Positions 37,740 through 48,909 of a stretch of DNA of 64,000 nucleotides are shown here, piece after piece. Every line of letters begins with the position of its first letter. Within the stretch, counting starts at the first letter, position 1. The notes under the pieces were generated by a model. The model had not been told where the DNA came from. It saw only the letters and a list, made by a program, of their open reading frames with translations, and did no database searches. Origin of the DNA: Symbiodinium natans (Eukaryota; Sar; Dinophyceae; Suessiales; Symbiodiniaceae); assembly GCA_905221605.1 (NCBI GenBank), contig CAJNDS010000221.1, forward strand, positions 129,696 through 193,695. The letters are read 5' to 3'. Both the position numbers and the translations under genes were made by a program.

Positions 37740-37935
37740 CGGTAGAGTGGACTCTAGTATGCTAGAGGATGCGGTATATTGTTCTGTACAAGGGGCTCTC
37801 ACCTGCAGCCGGCGATGGCCAAAGCAGACAAGGACTTGTTATGGGCTCATTGTTTTCGTCGGGAAGGTGCCGGGTGTGTATAGGGTTCGGGGCCTGAAGG
37901 CCAACAACGGCGACCACGACGACAACGAGTGATAT
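37740..37935 (+). other. Open frame in unique sequence, weak
   Basis: The frame MDSSMLEDAVYCSVQGALTC... to a stop at 37932 lies in what would be the first intron of the secreted-protein gene. It may simply be intronic. Confidence 0.25.
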
Positions 37936-38289
37936 TCATAGCACACTAGTATTAACAGTCGCAAAATCAAGTTCAGTGAGAGTGACAATAGCAGCAGGAC
38001 ATGACTTTTGGGGCTTGTTTTGTTCAAACGCCCGACCCCTTCCCCAGACCCCCTTCCCGCTACAGTGTTGCGGCATCTAGTGCCTGACTAAACCGCCGAA
38101 CCCTCAAAACCCATCAGCTCCAAACCCTAAACCCGATCCCCTAAACCCCCCTCCCCCAAAAGCCAAAACCCTAAACCTGAAACCCCTAACCCAAATCCGA
38201 AAGCCCTAGACGGGTAGTTTTCTGCAATAGGGCCCCTTTTTTGCGTCCGTTTTTTTCGCCAAAAGGGACCCAAAATGTAGAGAACTACC

Positions 38290-38385
38290 CATAACCCTAA
38301 ACCCCAAACCCTAAACCCTAAACCCTAAACCGTAAACCCTAAACCCTAAACCCTAAACCGTAAACCGCAAACCCTAAACCTCAAC
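38290..38385 (-). repeat. CCCTAAA/CCGTAAA units
   Basis: About 12 units with CCGTAAA variants, ending just before the acidic exon. Confidence 0.9.
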
Positions 38386-38414
38386 AAACGAGTCCTGAGC
38401 CGCACTCCCGTGAG

Positions 38415-38473
38415 GCCAATGATTTGGCAGTGGAGGAGCATGAGGTGGACGCCTCTGAAACGTCATGCTCGGG
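38415..38473 (+). CDS. Exon 2 of the putative secreted protein, acidic
   Basis: After CCCGTGAG the frame ANDLAVEEHEVDASETSCS ends at a GT donor (GG|GTTTGGGG). Glu/Asp-rich, as expected after a signal peptide or as a pro-region. Phase matches the exon at 37560. Confidence 0.45.
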
Positions 38474-38699
38474 GTTTGGGGTTTGGGGCTTGTGGTTTAT
38501 GGTTTAGGGTTTAGGGCAGGGTTTAGGGTTTAGGCTTTGGGGACTAGGGTTCAGGGTTGAGGCTGTTGCGGCTTTAGAGTTTTTAGAGTCTAGGACATTC
38601 TGAAACTTAGGCCTCAGGCTCGAATGACCCATATGATCAGGTCTTGAGAAGTAAGTTGTCGTATCCTCGGGAATGCAAAAGCACAACAATGTTTTACTA

Positions 38700-38880
38700 T
38701 ACAGCATACTCTACCCTACTCTACCCATACGATACCATACCAGACTATGCTTTACTACACTATAGTATCCTGTAGTTGTCTACAACACTTTACTATAGCA
38801 TCCTAGAGTATACCATATAGTAGTATACGGTATAGTATACTTCCGAATACCATATAGTACACTACAGTATACTACTGGGT
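38700..38880. repeat. Degenerate TAGTA/TACTA-type repeat
   Basis: Imperfect repeats of TACTATA, CTACCC and ACACTATAGTATCC-like words, resembling the TAGTA satellites at 48.9-49.5 kb. Confidence 0.7.
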
Positions 38881-38956
38881 GGGGCCTATTGCCTCACTCG
38901 GCTACTCCGTTGCTGGGAGAAGCGGAGCTTGCGGGTCAAGCCTTGGGGGCTTGACC

Positions 38957-39085
38957 CCAAACCCTAAACCCTAAACCCTAACCCTAAACCCTAAACCCTA
39001 AACCCTAAACCCCAAACCCTAAACCCTAAACCCTAAACCCTAAACCCTACATGCTAAGCCCTAAACCCTACATGCTAAGCCCTCA
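38957..39085 (-). repeat. CCCTAAA array with CATGCTAAG interruptions
   Basis: About 15 units; the word CCCTACATGCTAAG is duplicated near 39042-39080. Confidence 0.9.
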
Positions 39086-39106
39086 ACGCCCACGACGCGT
39101 GCCCAG

Positions 39107-39148
39107 GTGGCCGTGGCCAACTACAGCGGCATCGAGGCGTCGGGTTCT
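39107..39148 (+). CDS. Possible exon of the putative secreted protein
   Basis: After GTGCCCAG the frame reads VAVANYSGIEASGS, with a GT donor after GCGTCGG. Phase to the preceding exon is unresolved. Contains an N-x-S glycosylation site. Confidence 0.4.
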
Positions 39149-39619
39149 ATTAGGGCCTTGAAGGGCTTAACATCGGTTTAGGGTTTAGGGTGTAGGGTTT
39201 AGGGTTTAGGCTTTAACATCGGCTCAAAGGTGTTCGGGCTTAGTTTGGTTTTTTTAGGGGGGTTTTTCAAGTGCTTGCAGCAGCATTTTTGGCCCTAGAC
39301 TCTGAGCCCTCTCAGGGCACTAGGGTCCACCTTGCCCAGATTGAGGGTTTATGGGTTTGAAGGGCTTAAGGGTTCAGTTTAGGGTTTAGGGCTTAGGGTT
39401 TACGGTTTAGGGTTTAGGGTTTAGGTAAGGGTTTAAGGGTTTAAGGGTTTGAAGGGTTGAAGGTTCAAGGGGGTCAACGGTTTAACAGAGGTAGGTTTGA
39501 ACATATGGTTTTTGTTCTCATTGCCCTCAGTCCCTATCTCATGCTTATAAAGCTTTAAACATTTAATGTTTATCGGGCGCCCAAACCTACCCCAGTTAAG
39601 GGTTAAAAGGGTTCAGTTT

Positions 39620-39725
39620 GGGATGCTCCCCGTCATACTAACAGTTCTTAATAGGGATTATAGTAAGGGGTACTACTACCCCCTATTGTAATCCCTATCA
39701 AGGACTGTTAGTATACGGAGAAAAA
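39620..39725. mobile_element. MITE-like inverted repeat, family 'GGATGTTCACCC' (copy 3)
   Basis: Left GGGATGCTCCCCGTCATACT followed by AACAGTTCTTAATAGGGATT; right AATCCCTATCAAGGACTGTT then AGTATACGGAG. The arms pair over about 45 bp. Confidence 0.75.
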
Positions 39726-39851
39726 ACCCCAACCCTAAACCCTAAACCCCAAACCCCAAACCCCGAACCCTAAACCCTAAACCCTAAACCCTATACCCTT
39801 AACCCTAAACCGGTTCAGGGTTTACGCTTTCCGGTGCGTGCTTGGCCGCAG

Positions 39852-39926
39852 GACCTTGTTCCTTGCTGTGGCACCAGGGGCAGCTGCTACGAAGAGCACG
39901 CGGACACCGATGACGGCTGCCCTTTG
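39852..39926 (+). CDS. Cys-rich exon of the putative secreted protein
   Basis: After TTGGCCGCAG the frame reads DLVPCCGTRGSCYEEHADTD, then DGCPL, with four Cys (CC-x4-C-x9-C). A GC donor from the following CCCTAAA array (TT|GCCCTAAAC) would end it. Confidence 0.45.
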
Positions 39927-39929
39927 CCC

Positions 39930-40205
39930 TAAACCCTTAAACCTTAAACCCTAAACCCTAAACCCTAAATCCTAAACCCTAAACCCTAAACCCTGAACCC
40001 TGAACCCTGAAGCCTGAAGCCTGAACCCCGAACCCGAAACCCTAAACCCACAACCCACAACCCACAACCCACAACCCACAACCCACAACCCACAACCCAC
40101 AACCCTGAACCCTGAACCCTGAACCCTGAACCCTGAACCCTGAACCCTGAACCCTGAACCCTGAACCCTGAACCCTGAACCCTGAACCCTAACCTCCAAC
40201 CCCTA
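39930..40205 (-). repeat. CCCTAAA, CCCTGAA and CCCACAA variant arrays
   Basis: A block of eight CCCACAA heptamers (40047-40103) is flanked by CCCTGAA blocks (39990-40020 and 40103-40189, about 13 units). Confidence 0.97.
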
Positions 40206-41805
40206 AACCCTAGAATTAGCCAAAAAAACCTATCCCAGGGTTTAGTCCAAATTGTTCATCAGACACGGGTCGCGAAGAGATATCACCGGAGGAAGCGCCC
40301 GTAACCCATACAATCTTGTGAAGCGAAAGTGTCGACCGGCTGCGTGGGGAGAAGTTTCCTTGGTTTAGGGTTCAGGGTTTAGGGTTTAGGGTTTAGGGTT
40401 TAGGGTTCAGGCTTTAGGGTTTAGGGTTTAGGGTTTAGGATGGGGGCCTTAATAATTAGAATAGGGTTTTGGGGGTTATTACTTGTATGGTATAACAGTT
40501 GCAAGGACCAGGAGGAGGTACTATGAATAATTATTCTGACCCCTGCCTTCTCCTTTACCAAAAGGAGTTGGCGGCGTGGTTTGGCCCTTTTTGTCATCTT
40601 TGGAGGTTAGACTCCTCCTGACAAAGCGATCTTTTTGGGTCACAAACTCGTCTGAAGATAGGTGGGAGGAAAGCTGGCTTGAGGCATGCGATGTAAGGTG
40701 AGGTACTTTTCCCAATGTTGTGGGGCCCAATGGCCCAATGGGCGGGTGCTTATGTTTCTCTCATTGCTTGACCTGTGAATGTCTCGACATCAGATGTGGC
40801 AGCCTAAGCCCTAAACCCTCACCCCCAGATTCGCACCAGTTTTCTTGTTGCAAGGGTCCGCTTGGAGTTTTTGGGTTGAAGGTTCTTAGGGTTTGTTTGA
40901 AGTTTAGGGTTTAGGGTTGTGAAGCTTTGTTTGAGTGTGGGGTTTACGTAGAGTTTCGTGGCCAGGGTTAGGGTTTAGGGAAAACGCCTTGACCCGAAAC
41001 CCTGACGCTAGTGCTCGAGGTGCAGCTGCAGTGTTGAGTAGCCTAGATGTAAATAGTAGCACAGTAGTATTGTAACCCGTTAACCCCAAGCCTTAAACCC
41101 TGGACTTCAAACCCCCTAAACCGGTATATCCATAGAGTCGTTTATCCCAGGCCCTCCGGGCAAGCACGCGGAGTCTTGTGACTGTTTCGCGCAGTTTAGT
41201 TGGTCTTCGTTGGCTTTGGCTTTAGGGCTGGCAAGCGTTTTCCGGCAGGAATCATTCTTCGTGGCTGCCATGCTTTTTGACCCACGATTTCCCAAATACG
41301 GGGGAGGGGGGGGGGCGCCGGCGATTAAAATGTACTACATATGTATGCTACATTGGCCACCATACAGTGCTTTAGTGCGTCTGTCTGTCCCATGGCACAG
41401 TCTCGCTTCTGACAAGTATGGTATACCAAAATGCCTTATGCAGGCGTATTGCCCCACTCTCGCCCCTCGACTCCTGCCCACCCGGCCCCCACATTCCCTC
41501 CAGCGATTTGTTCATACTTTCCTGTGCTTTTGCTGCCGTTAATTCGGCCAGACCTGGCTGTTCCACATGCGCCGTCTACGGACAGGCCTCCTAGCCAGAG
41601 AGCTTGTTCCCAAAAAAACCCCAAGCCCCCCAGGTACAGACCGGCGCCTCCATGTCCCCAAGCCCCTAAACTTCAAGTTTCCTGTAAAAAGTGGCACAGA
41701 ACAATTGCTTTACAGAGTTTAGGATCCAGGTACAGAACATAACTTTCTGCATGTTGCAGTATCGAACAGTACGGCACAAAAGGCCGCTGAGTCCGAAAAT
41801 TTGGC
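40205..41805. other. Mostly unique sequence, no firmly supported gene
   Basis: TTTAGGG array at 40361-40440; otherwise 40450-41800 is sparse in telomere-like repeats. A plus-strand frame at 41210-41542 (about 110 codons) contains a poly-Gly stretch and ends CFCCR; minus-strand frames overlap it. None matches a family I know. A poly-G run is at 41306-41315. Confidence 0.4.
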
Positions 41806-41809
41806 CAAG

Positions 41810-41883
41810 GCGACTGCTACAAGCGCCGGCACGGCAAGGCGACGTGGCGCTGTGGCAAGTATGCTCACAAGGACCGAAAGAAG
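41810..41883 (+). CDS. Lys/Cys-rich exon of the putative secreted protein
   Basis: After TTGGCCAAG the frame reads DCYKRRHGKATWRCGKYAHK, then DRKK, up to a GT donor (GG|GTTCAGGG). The 'C-Y ... W-R-C' spacing resembles the Cys-containing exon at 39852 (S-C-Y-E-E-H). An alternative frame (RLLQAPARQGDVALWQV) is open too. Confidence 0.4.
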
Positions 41884-41984
41884 GGTTCAGGGTTTAGGGT
41901 TCAGGGTTTTGGGGATTTGTTTTCCGGCCTTTGGGTGTCGGGTTAGTTCGGGCTAGCGGCTGCGGCTGCATGGGCTTCGGGAGG

Positions 41985-42100
41985 TTCGGGTTTAGGGTTT
42001 AGGGTTTAGGGTTTAGGGTTTAGGGTTAGGGTTTAGGGTTTAGGGTTTAGGGTTTAGGGTTTAGGGTTTAGGGTTTAGGGTTTAGGGTTTAGGGTTCAGG
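41985..42100 (+). repeat. TTTAGGG array
   Basis: About 16 units with one TTAGGG slip. Confidence 0.97.
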
Positions 42101-42316
42101 GTCGGCTTGAGTGTCAAGAGTTGCCTTTTGGGTTGTGTGTACTGGATTCTGGGACTGTAGACTGAAACCCTAAACCCGAAACCCTAAACTAGGGTTTAGG
42201 GTTTAGACCCTAAGTACTTGAAAAAGCCCTGAACCGGATTTGGGGTATCGAATCTCGAGGCCTGAGGGTTTTAACCTTCCGAGCAGCTGGACAGAGTCTT
42301 TGAGTTGGGATGTTCC

Positions 42317-42605
42317 GGTTTAGGGTTTAGGGTTTAGGGTTTAGGGTTTAGGGTTTAGGGTTTAGGGTTTAGGGTTTAGGGTTTAGGGTTTAGGGTTTAG
42401 GGTTTAGGGTTTAGGGTTAGGATTTAGGGTTTAGGGTTTAGGGTTTAGGGTTTAGGGTTTAGGGTTTAGGGTTTAGGGTTTAGGGTTTAGGGTTTAGGGT
42501 TTAGGGTTTAGGGTTTAGGGTTTAGGGTTTAGGGTTTAGGGTTTAGGGTTTAGGGTGTAGGGTGTAGGGCTTAGGGTTTAGGGTTTAGGGTTTAGGGTTT
42601 AGGGT
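42317..42605 (+). repeat. Long TTTAGGG array
   Basis: About 40 units with isolated TTAGGA, TGTAGGG and CTTAGGG variants; one of the longest G-rich blocks in the window. Confidence 0.97.
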
Positions 42606-43140
42606 GAGCCCTAAAAACCCTAAATCCTTGACCAGTGCGGTCCCAACTCATTGTACTACAGGGGTCGGAATTCCCTTATGGTTTCTATATAACTGTACTA
42701 TAATAATCCCCCTAAACCCTTTCTCATTATAAAGGCCCCCGTTCGTAAGTAGGAGGCTCTAGGGGCTTCACCAGGCGAGGAGTAGCCTTCTCTGCCGCAA
42801 AAGTGCTTCTGAGGGGGGGGGGAGCGATTTGGAAGCATCACCCCCAATGCCTATACATTTGTCTTGAGAAAACCCATTGAAAACATATTTTATGCCCCTG
42901 TTACTATGCAAAGAGCGTGAACTAGCAGGCCTTTGGGCTTTGGGTCGGTGAATGGCTTGGGCGCTGGAACCCCATGATATTCAGTGCGATAGGGTTTGGG
43001 GGTCAGGGTTTAGCGTACTTCTCCCTAAGCCCTAGACCTCTATGGTATCCTGCGCCACGTGTGCTATAGTCTAGACTTCCAGCCCGATTTTCTGCCTACA
43101 CCCTATACCCCAAACCCTAAACTCTACACCCCAAATCCCT
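42606..43140. other. Unique sequence, no supported gene
   Basis: Unique DNA with a poly-G run at 42813-42822 and a few variant repeat units; no exon that I can support. Confidence 0.5.
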
Positions 43141-43154
43141 CAACCCCAAACCCT

Positions 43155-43470
43155 AAACCCGAAGCCCTAAACCCGAAGCCCTAAACCCTAAACCCTAAAC
43201 CCTAAACCCTAAACCCTAAACCCGAAGCCCTAAACCCTAAACCCTAAACCCTAAACCCTAAACCCTAAACCCTAAACCCTAAACCCTAAACCCTAAACCC
43301 TAAACCCTAAACCCTAAACCCTAAACCCTAAACCCTACACCTAAACCCTAAACCCTAAACCCTAAACCCTAAACCCTAAACCCTAAACCCTAAACCCTAA
43401 ACCCTAAACCCTAAACCCTAAACCCTAAACCCTAAACCCTAAACCCTAAACCCTAAACCCTAAACCCTAA
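43155..43470 (-). repeat. Long CCCTAAA array
   Basis: About 44 units with CCCGAAG variants at the left edge and one CCCTACA slip at 43335. With the 42317 G-rich array it forms an inverted pair about 550 bp apart. Confidence 0.97.
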
Positions 43471-43481
43471 ATGCACCCCAG

Positions 43482-43565
43482 GATCGACCCAAGTGCTGCT
43501 GCTCCGACTGGGCTCTGATGGCCTACCATAAGGATGCTGCTTGGCGCTCTGAGTTGAGCTTGTGG
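43482..43565 (+). CDS. Cys-rich exon, unknown protein
   Basis: After GCACCCCAG the frame DRPKCCCSDWALMAYHKDAA, then WRSELSLW, ends before GGGGTTTAGGG. A Cys triplet and Trp residues; probably part of the same secreted-protein gene. Confidence 0.45.
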
Positions 43566-43682
43566 GGTTTAGGGTTTAGGGTTTGGGGTTTGGGGTGTGG
43601 GGTTCAGGGTTTAGGGCTTAGGGTTTAGGGTTTAGGGTTTAGGGCTTAGGGTTCAGAGTTAAGGGTTCAGGGTCTAGAGCTA

Positions 43683-43808
43683 CTTGGAGGTCCATGGGTA
43701 AGTATAAGTGGGGTTATAAGTAGGGGAACACTGCATATCACTGGTTGTAACCTTACTTAGGGTAATTGCTTGTAACCTTACTTATGAAACTACTCGCGAA
43801 CCTTGAAG
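43683..43808. mobile_element. MITE-like inverted repeat, family 'CTTGGAGGTTCATGGGTAG' (copy 5)
   Basis: Left CTTGGAGGTCCATGGGTAAG, right CTACTCGCGAACCTTGAAG; internal TATAAGTGGGGTTATAAG and TTGTAACCTTACTTA. Confidence 0.8.
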
Positions 43809-43884
43809 TAGATGCTCAAGGGTTTCCTTGGCACTGCCACTGCCAACACTCCCGCGACTTCTACTGAACCCTGTACGGTGTGTT

Positions 43885-44060
43885 GAAAACCCTAAACCCT
43901 AAACCCTCAACCCTAAACCCTAAACCCTAAACCCTAAACCCTAAACCCTAAACCCTAAACCCTAAACCCTAAACCCTAAACCCTAAACCCTAAACCCTAA
44001 ACCCTAAACCCTAAACCCTAATCCCTAAACCCTAAACCCTAAGCCCTAAACCCCTACACT
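43885..44060 (-). repeat. CCCTAAA array
   Basis: About 24 units. Confidence 0.97.
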
Positions 44061-44200
44061 CTACACCCCCATCACCAGCCTGAGCCCAAAGTATGCCCAA
44101 AGGGGCTCAAGGCAGCTAAATCCCAATGCACCTAAGGGGATTTGGAGCTGATGGAGTTCAAGGGGGGTAAGTCCTAAACCCCTAAACCCTAAACCCTGAA

Positions 44201-44278
44201 CCTCTGAAGGAGCGATATGGGAACCCCAATGGCAGGGCGCTTCATCTGCTACTCTGGGGTGCCTTTTTAGGAATCCTC
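44201..44278. repeat. Dispersed repeat shared with 54581-54658
   Basis: Both copies carry GGGAACCCCAATGGCAGG, then TGGGGTGCCT followed by TT and GGAATCCT, in the same order and spacing. Non-coding, unrecognised. Confidence 0.6.
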
Positions 44279-44280
44279 TA

Positions 44281-44381
44281 TGGGGGTTTCCGAAAACATG
44301 GGGTACCTTGTTAGGTCCTTTTTGTAAGGGGGCTCTATTATTTGGGGACGATAGTAGGGCCCCTGATTATCGTAAACCCCA
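44281..44381. mobile_element. Short repeat element, family 'GGGGGTTTCCGAAA' (copy 2)
   Basis: TGGGGGTTTCCGAAAACATG, then GGGTACCTTGTTAGGTCC, and at the right GATTATCGTAAACCCCAC: the same layout as 1558-1671. Confidence 0.55.
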
Positions 44382-44424
44382 CCATACCAACCAACCAACC
44401 TAAGATCTGTCCCTAAACCCCAAG

Positions 44425-44545
44425 CCCCCAAGCCCCTAAACCCCTAAACCCCTAAACCCCGAAACCCCTAAACCCCTAAACCCCTAAACCCCTAAACCCC
44501 TAAACCCCCTAAACCCCCCTAACCCCCCCACAAACCCCTAAACCC
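44425..44545 (-). repeat. CCCCTAAA octamer array
   Basis: About 12 octamers, ending just before the exon at 44558. Confidence 0.95.
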
Positions 44546-44557
44546 CACCACCGAAAG

Positions 44558-44697
44558 ACCTGCTGCTGAGGATGCGTACCGGAAGGACTTTTGCCCCAAG
44601 ACACCGAAGTGGTACGACTTCACCTCTAGCCTGAAGATCGACGTCAACAGCGGCTGGCAGGCGAAGTACGTGCAAGCGGAGAAGCTGCGATGCACCT
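44558..44697 (+). CDS. Probable exon, unknown protein
   Basis: After ACCGAAAG the open frame reads PAAEDAYRKDFCPKTPKWYD, then FTSSLKIDVNSGWQAKYVQA and EKLRCT. One of the more convincing isolated exons: long, GC-rich, free of repeat codons, with paired Trp-Tyr motifs. Perhaps part of the secreted Cys-containing protein to its left. A GC or GA donor near GCTGCGATGC is likely. Confidence 0.5.
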
Positions 44698-44865
44698 TAG
44701 GGGGTTCAGGGGTTACTTAGGGTTTAGGGTTTAGGGTTTAGGGTTTAGGGTTTAGGGTTTAGGGTAGTTTAGGGTTTAGGGTTTAGGGACCCAAGCTAAG
44801 CAATCCCCGAAACCCCCCAAGCGGCCTACACGGCGCCCTACACGGAGCCCACAAGCTTCATCCAG

Positions 44866-44938
44866 GAAGTGCGAGCTCCACCGGGATACTTCCGTGGCGC
44901 GCTATAACAAGAAGAAGTCTGCGGGAGACAAGGCAGGT
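44866..44938 (+). CDS. Probable exon, basic, unknown protein
   Basis: After ATCCAG the frame KCELHRDTSVARYNKKKSAG, then DKA, ends at a GT donor (GGCAG|GTTCGG). The Lys cluster suggests a basic tail. Follows the exon at 44558 by a short TTTAGGG-filled intron (44718-44790). Confidence 0.45.
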
Positions 44939-44967
44939 TCGGTCTTTAAAGAACTTTGGGTTTTCAT

Positions 44968-45106
<139 letters not shown>

Positions 45107-45527
45107 CTATTTTTTTTGATGTTTTTTTTTTTGGTGGGGGGGGTTGGGGTTTTGGGGGTCTGTGGGGTCTTGTCTTTGGGGTTTGCGGTTTACGGGTTCA
45201 ATGGGGTTTATGGTGTTTTGGGGTCTTTGGGGATGTGGGGTGTTGGTGTATTAAAAAGCATTCGGGTTTGCAGAAGCAGAATTCAGAATTGTGTTCAAAT
45301 ATGGAACCCGGCTGGTGCCTAGCCCTAAGCCCTGGGGTATATATAGAACCCGGCCGGTGCCTCGCCCTAAGCCCTGAACCTCAAAACCCTAACCCTAAGG
45401 CCGCCCGTACTTAAACCCGACACCTTCAACCGTCATCCGCCAGAAAACCCCAGCAACTGGAAAGCCGAAGGCCTAAAGGGCCTTGAAACCCTTTCGGAAA
45501 GCCCGAAACCCTGAGCCCTGAACCCTG

Positions 45528-45647
45528 CTTGGAGGTTCATGGGTAGTTATAAGTGGGGTTATAAGTAGGGTAACTATAGTTATAGCTGGTTGTAACCCTA
45601 TTTGGGGTACTTGTACTCCTTCTTATAACTACCCATGAACCTTCAAG
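45528..45647. mobile_element. MITE-like inverted repeat, family 'CTTGGAGGTTCATGGGTAG' (copy 6, best preserved)
   Basis: Left CTTGGAGGTTCATGGGTAGT then TATAAGTGGGGTTATAAGTA; right TATAACTACCCATGAACCTT then CAAG. The arms pair almost perfectly for about 30 bp and the interior is also partly palindromic (AACTATAGTTATAGCTGGTT). Confidence 0.9.
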
Positions 45648-45689
45648 TAGCCCCAGACCCTAATTCAAACCTAACCCTAAACCGTAAAC

Positions 45690-45985
45690 CCACAAACCCC
45701 TAAACCCCTAAACCCCCTAGACCCCCTAAACCCCTAAACCCTCAACCCCTAAACCCCTAAACCCCTAAAACCCCTAAACCCTAAACCCCCTAACCCCAAA
45801 CCCTAAACCCCTAACCCCCTAAACCCCTAAACCCCTAAACCCTAAACCCCTAAACCCCTAACCCCCTAAACCCCTAAACCCCTAAACCCCTAAACCCCTA
45901 AACCCCCCCTAAACCCCTAAACCCCTAAACCCCTAAACCCTAAGACCCTTAACCCCTAAACCCCTAATCCCTAAACCCGAAGCCA
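45690..45985 (-). repeat. CCCCTAAA octamer array
   Basis: About 30 octamers with CCCTAAA and CCCCCTAAA slips, ending at the exon at 45987. Confidence 0.97.
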
Positions 45986-45986
45986 G

Positions 45987-46055
45987 GTGTCTGCCACCTT
46001 TGGAACGGTGGGTCAGTGGATCTCGGACCACCGGCCGAGGATTGGCGAGTATCAG
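45987..46055 (+). CDS. Probable exon, unknown protein
   Basis: After GAAGCCAG the frame VSATFGTVGQWISDHRPRIG, then EYQ, ends at a GC donor (CAG|GCAGGG). Length is a multiple of three. Unrecognised. Confidence 0.45.
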
Positions 46056-46171
46056 GCAGGGGGGGTTTAGGGTTTCGGGTTTTAGGGCTTAGGGTTTTCT
46101 CTCATTTTATTAACATGTGCTGTTCCTCAAAGCCTAAACCCTGGACCCCCCAAGATCCTAAACCCCCCCAG

Positions 46172-46207
46172 CTTCACGGCCAAAGCCGCAAAATCTTGAA
46201 TTTCTGA
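46172..46207 (+). CDS. Possible terminal exon
   Basis: After CCCCCAG the frame LHGQSRKILNF ends at TGA. It could close the gene that includes the exon at 45987. Confidence 0.3.
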   Translation, partial: LHGQSRKILNF

Positions 46208-46409
46208 ACCGCTTGAATGAAGTTTGCTAAGAAGGCCCGCTCTGCAACCAGCCTCTAAGCCCTAAACCCAAAACCCAACACCCAACACCCTAAACCCTAA
46301 ACCCTCAACCCTCAACCCCTAACCTGCATGGTTGCTCTCCGGGATGAGGCTGGGGTTTCAGGTTTTTGCGTTCTATGTAATCAGGCTCCCTAACCCGAAA
46401 TACACCCGA

Positions 46410-46519
46410 CTTGAAGGCTCATGGGTAGATATGAGTAGGGTTATAAGTACCCTAAGCAAGGTTGGAGGTATAGTTCCCCTACTTATAGCCCCACTTATAG
46501 CTAGCCATGAGCCTCCAAG
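46410..46519. mobile_element. MITE-like inverted repeat, family 'CTTGGAGGTTCATGGGTAG' (copy 7)
   Basis: Left CTTGAAGGCTCATGGGTAGA, right TAGCCATGAGCCTCCAAG. Both arms share the compensating change GGCTCATGG/CCATGAGCC, so pairing is kept. Confidence 0.85.
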
Positions 46520-46555
46520 TAAACCCTAAACCGCATCTGGCTGAAAGGCCCGCAG

Positions 46556-46606
46556 GTCTGCAAACATGGTGGGGCTCTGGTTGTAAAATGGGGGGCTCTG
46601 GCGTAG
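46556..46606 (+). CDS. Possible exon, unknown protein
   Basis: After GCCCGCAG the frame VCKHGGALVVKWGALA ends at TAG. Short. Confidence 0.3.
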   Translation, partial: VCKHGGALVVKWGALA

Positions 46607-46834
46607 GGGATATGGGTTCCACAGGCAAGTGAGGATTGTTTTGGGAAACCGGAACCCCCCCGCTCCGGGGCACTGAATGCAGAGAAACCGCCAGCCTGAA
46701 ACCCTTAACCCTTAACCCTTAAGCCTTATAAACCCTAAAGCCTAAACCCTAAACCTTAAACCCTAAACCCTAAACCCTAAGCCCTAAAGCCCTGGAAGCC
46801 CGAAACTGTTTCGTGGTATTGTTCTGAGTGGCAG

Positions 46835-46888
46835 GTGCCGGTCGTGGACGCGCAAGGGCAACTTGTAGAGTCAAGCACCCACGTACTG
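46835..46888 (+). CDS. Probable exon, unknown protein
   Basis: After GAGTGGCAG the frame VPVVDAQGQLVESSTHVL runs into TTTGGGG repeat. Well-formed but short; unrecognised. Confidence 0.4.
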
Positions 46889-47015
46889 TTTGGGGTTTGG
46901 GGTTTAGGGTTTGGGGTTGAAAGTTTAGGGTTTAGGGTTTAGGGTTTAGGGTGCACGTTGCAGATGGGTGAGGGCTGCGCTGTAGCAGGACGGAGGGAAC
47001 GCCAAGCCACCTCTT

Positions 47016-47916
<901 letters not shown>

Positions 47917-48095
47917 CGCGCCAGGCGCATATTTGACGCCACGTTTTTGTGGCTGTCAGGACGAGGTTTCATCGGTATTTACAGTGTTTTCGGAAAACAA
48001 GAGCAGGAGGCACGAGGGTAGGATTTAGGTGTTTTGTCCGAGGTTACATGGTACGGAGATGGGTTGATTGATCGATCGAGAGATAGACAGAGAGG

Positions 48096-48237
48096 GTTTC
48101 ATGCCCAAAACGCTGGTATTTACAGCGTTTTCGCCTCTCAGTACAACATACTGCGCAAGGATGTACCAAGCCCGAAATGTGCAGCATTTTGTACAAAAAG
48201 GCAAAAACGCTGGAAATACCAGTGTTTTGGGCATGGA
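48096..48237. mobile_element. MITE-like inverted repeat, family 'CATGCCCAAAACGCTGG'
   Basis: Left CATGCCCAAAACGCTGGTAT then TTACAGCGTTTT; right AAAACGCTGGAAATACCAGT then GTTTTGGGCATG. Terminal pairing is over 12 bp perfect, with further paired blocks. A related fragment (CGGTATTTACAGTGTTTTCG) lies at 47973-47992. Confidence 0.8.
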
Positions 48238-48407
48238 CGTAATATGAATGACGTTCTTGTCCCGTCCCGCCCCCAAGAAACCAAAGCAGCCACATGTAGA
48301 ATCAGAAAAAGAACGAATTCTACCCTCCACTCTTTCTTCGATTTCGTGCTGAAACCACACGTTCGAGGACCTCAAGTGAGGAAAATCATGGCGTCAATTA
48401 TGGCACC

Positions 48408-48500
<93 letters not shown>

Positions 48501-48563
48501 CAGTAGTAGTAGCAGTAGTAGTAGTAGTAGTAGTAGTAGCAGCAGTAGTAGTAGTAGTAGTAG
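48408..48563. repeat. (TAG)n triplet satellite
   Basis: About 52 TAG triplets with a few CAG changes, followed by degenerate TAC/GAC triplets to about 48655. Confidence 0.97.
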
Positions 48564-48909
48564 TAGGAGTTGTTGTGCTTGTACTTCGTCTTCTACTTCT
48601 ACTACTACACTACTACGACGACTTCCCACTACGACTACTTCCTGCCACGACGACGTCTAGTATGTAAGAGAATGACGGCTTTTCATTGAGGTTTGCGATA
48701 TAGAATCTGAGCGTCGTTTGATTGTTGTGCATGTCAAAGTTATGCGGATCCACCGCAAGTGAGATGCAAAAAGGAACTTGTTCGAATGACTACAAGTAGT
48801 ATGAGAGGATGTATATCCTACTATAACACATTCTACAACATTGATACATGGTAGAGTAGGTTCTGGGTTCTGTCCGAACATATAGTATAGCATTAACAGT
48901 ACAGCCGAG

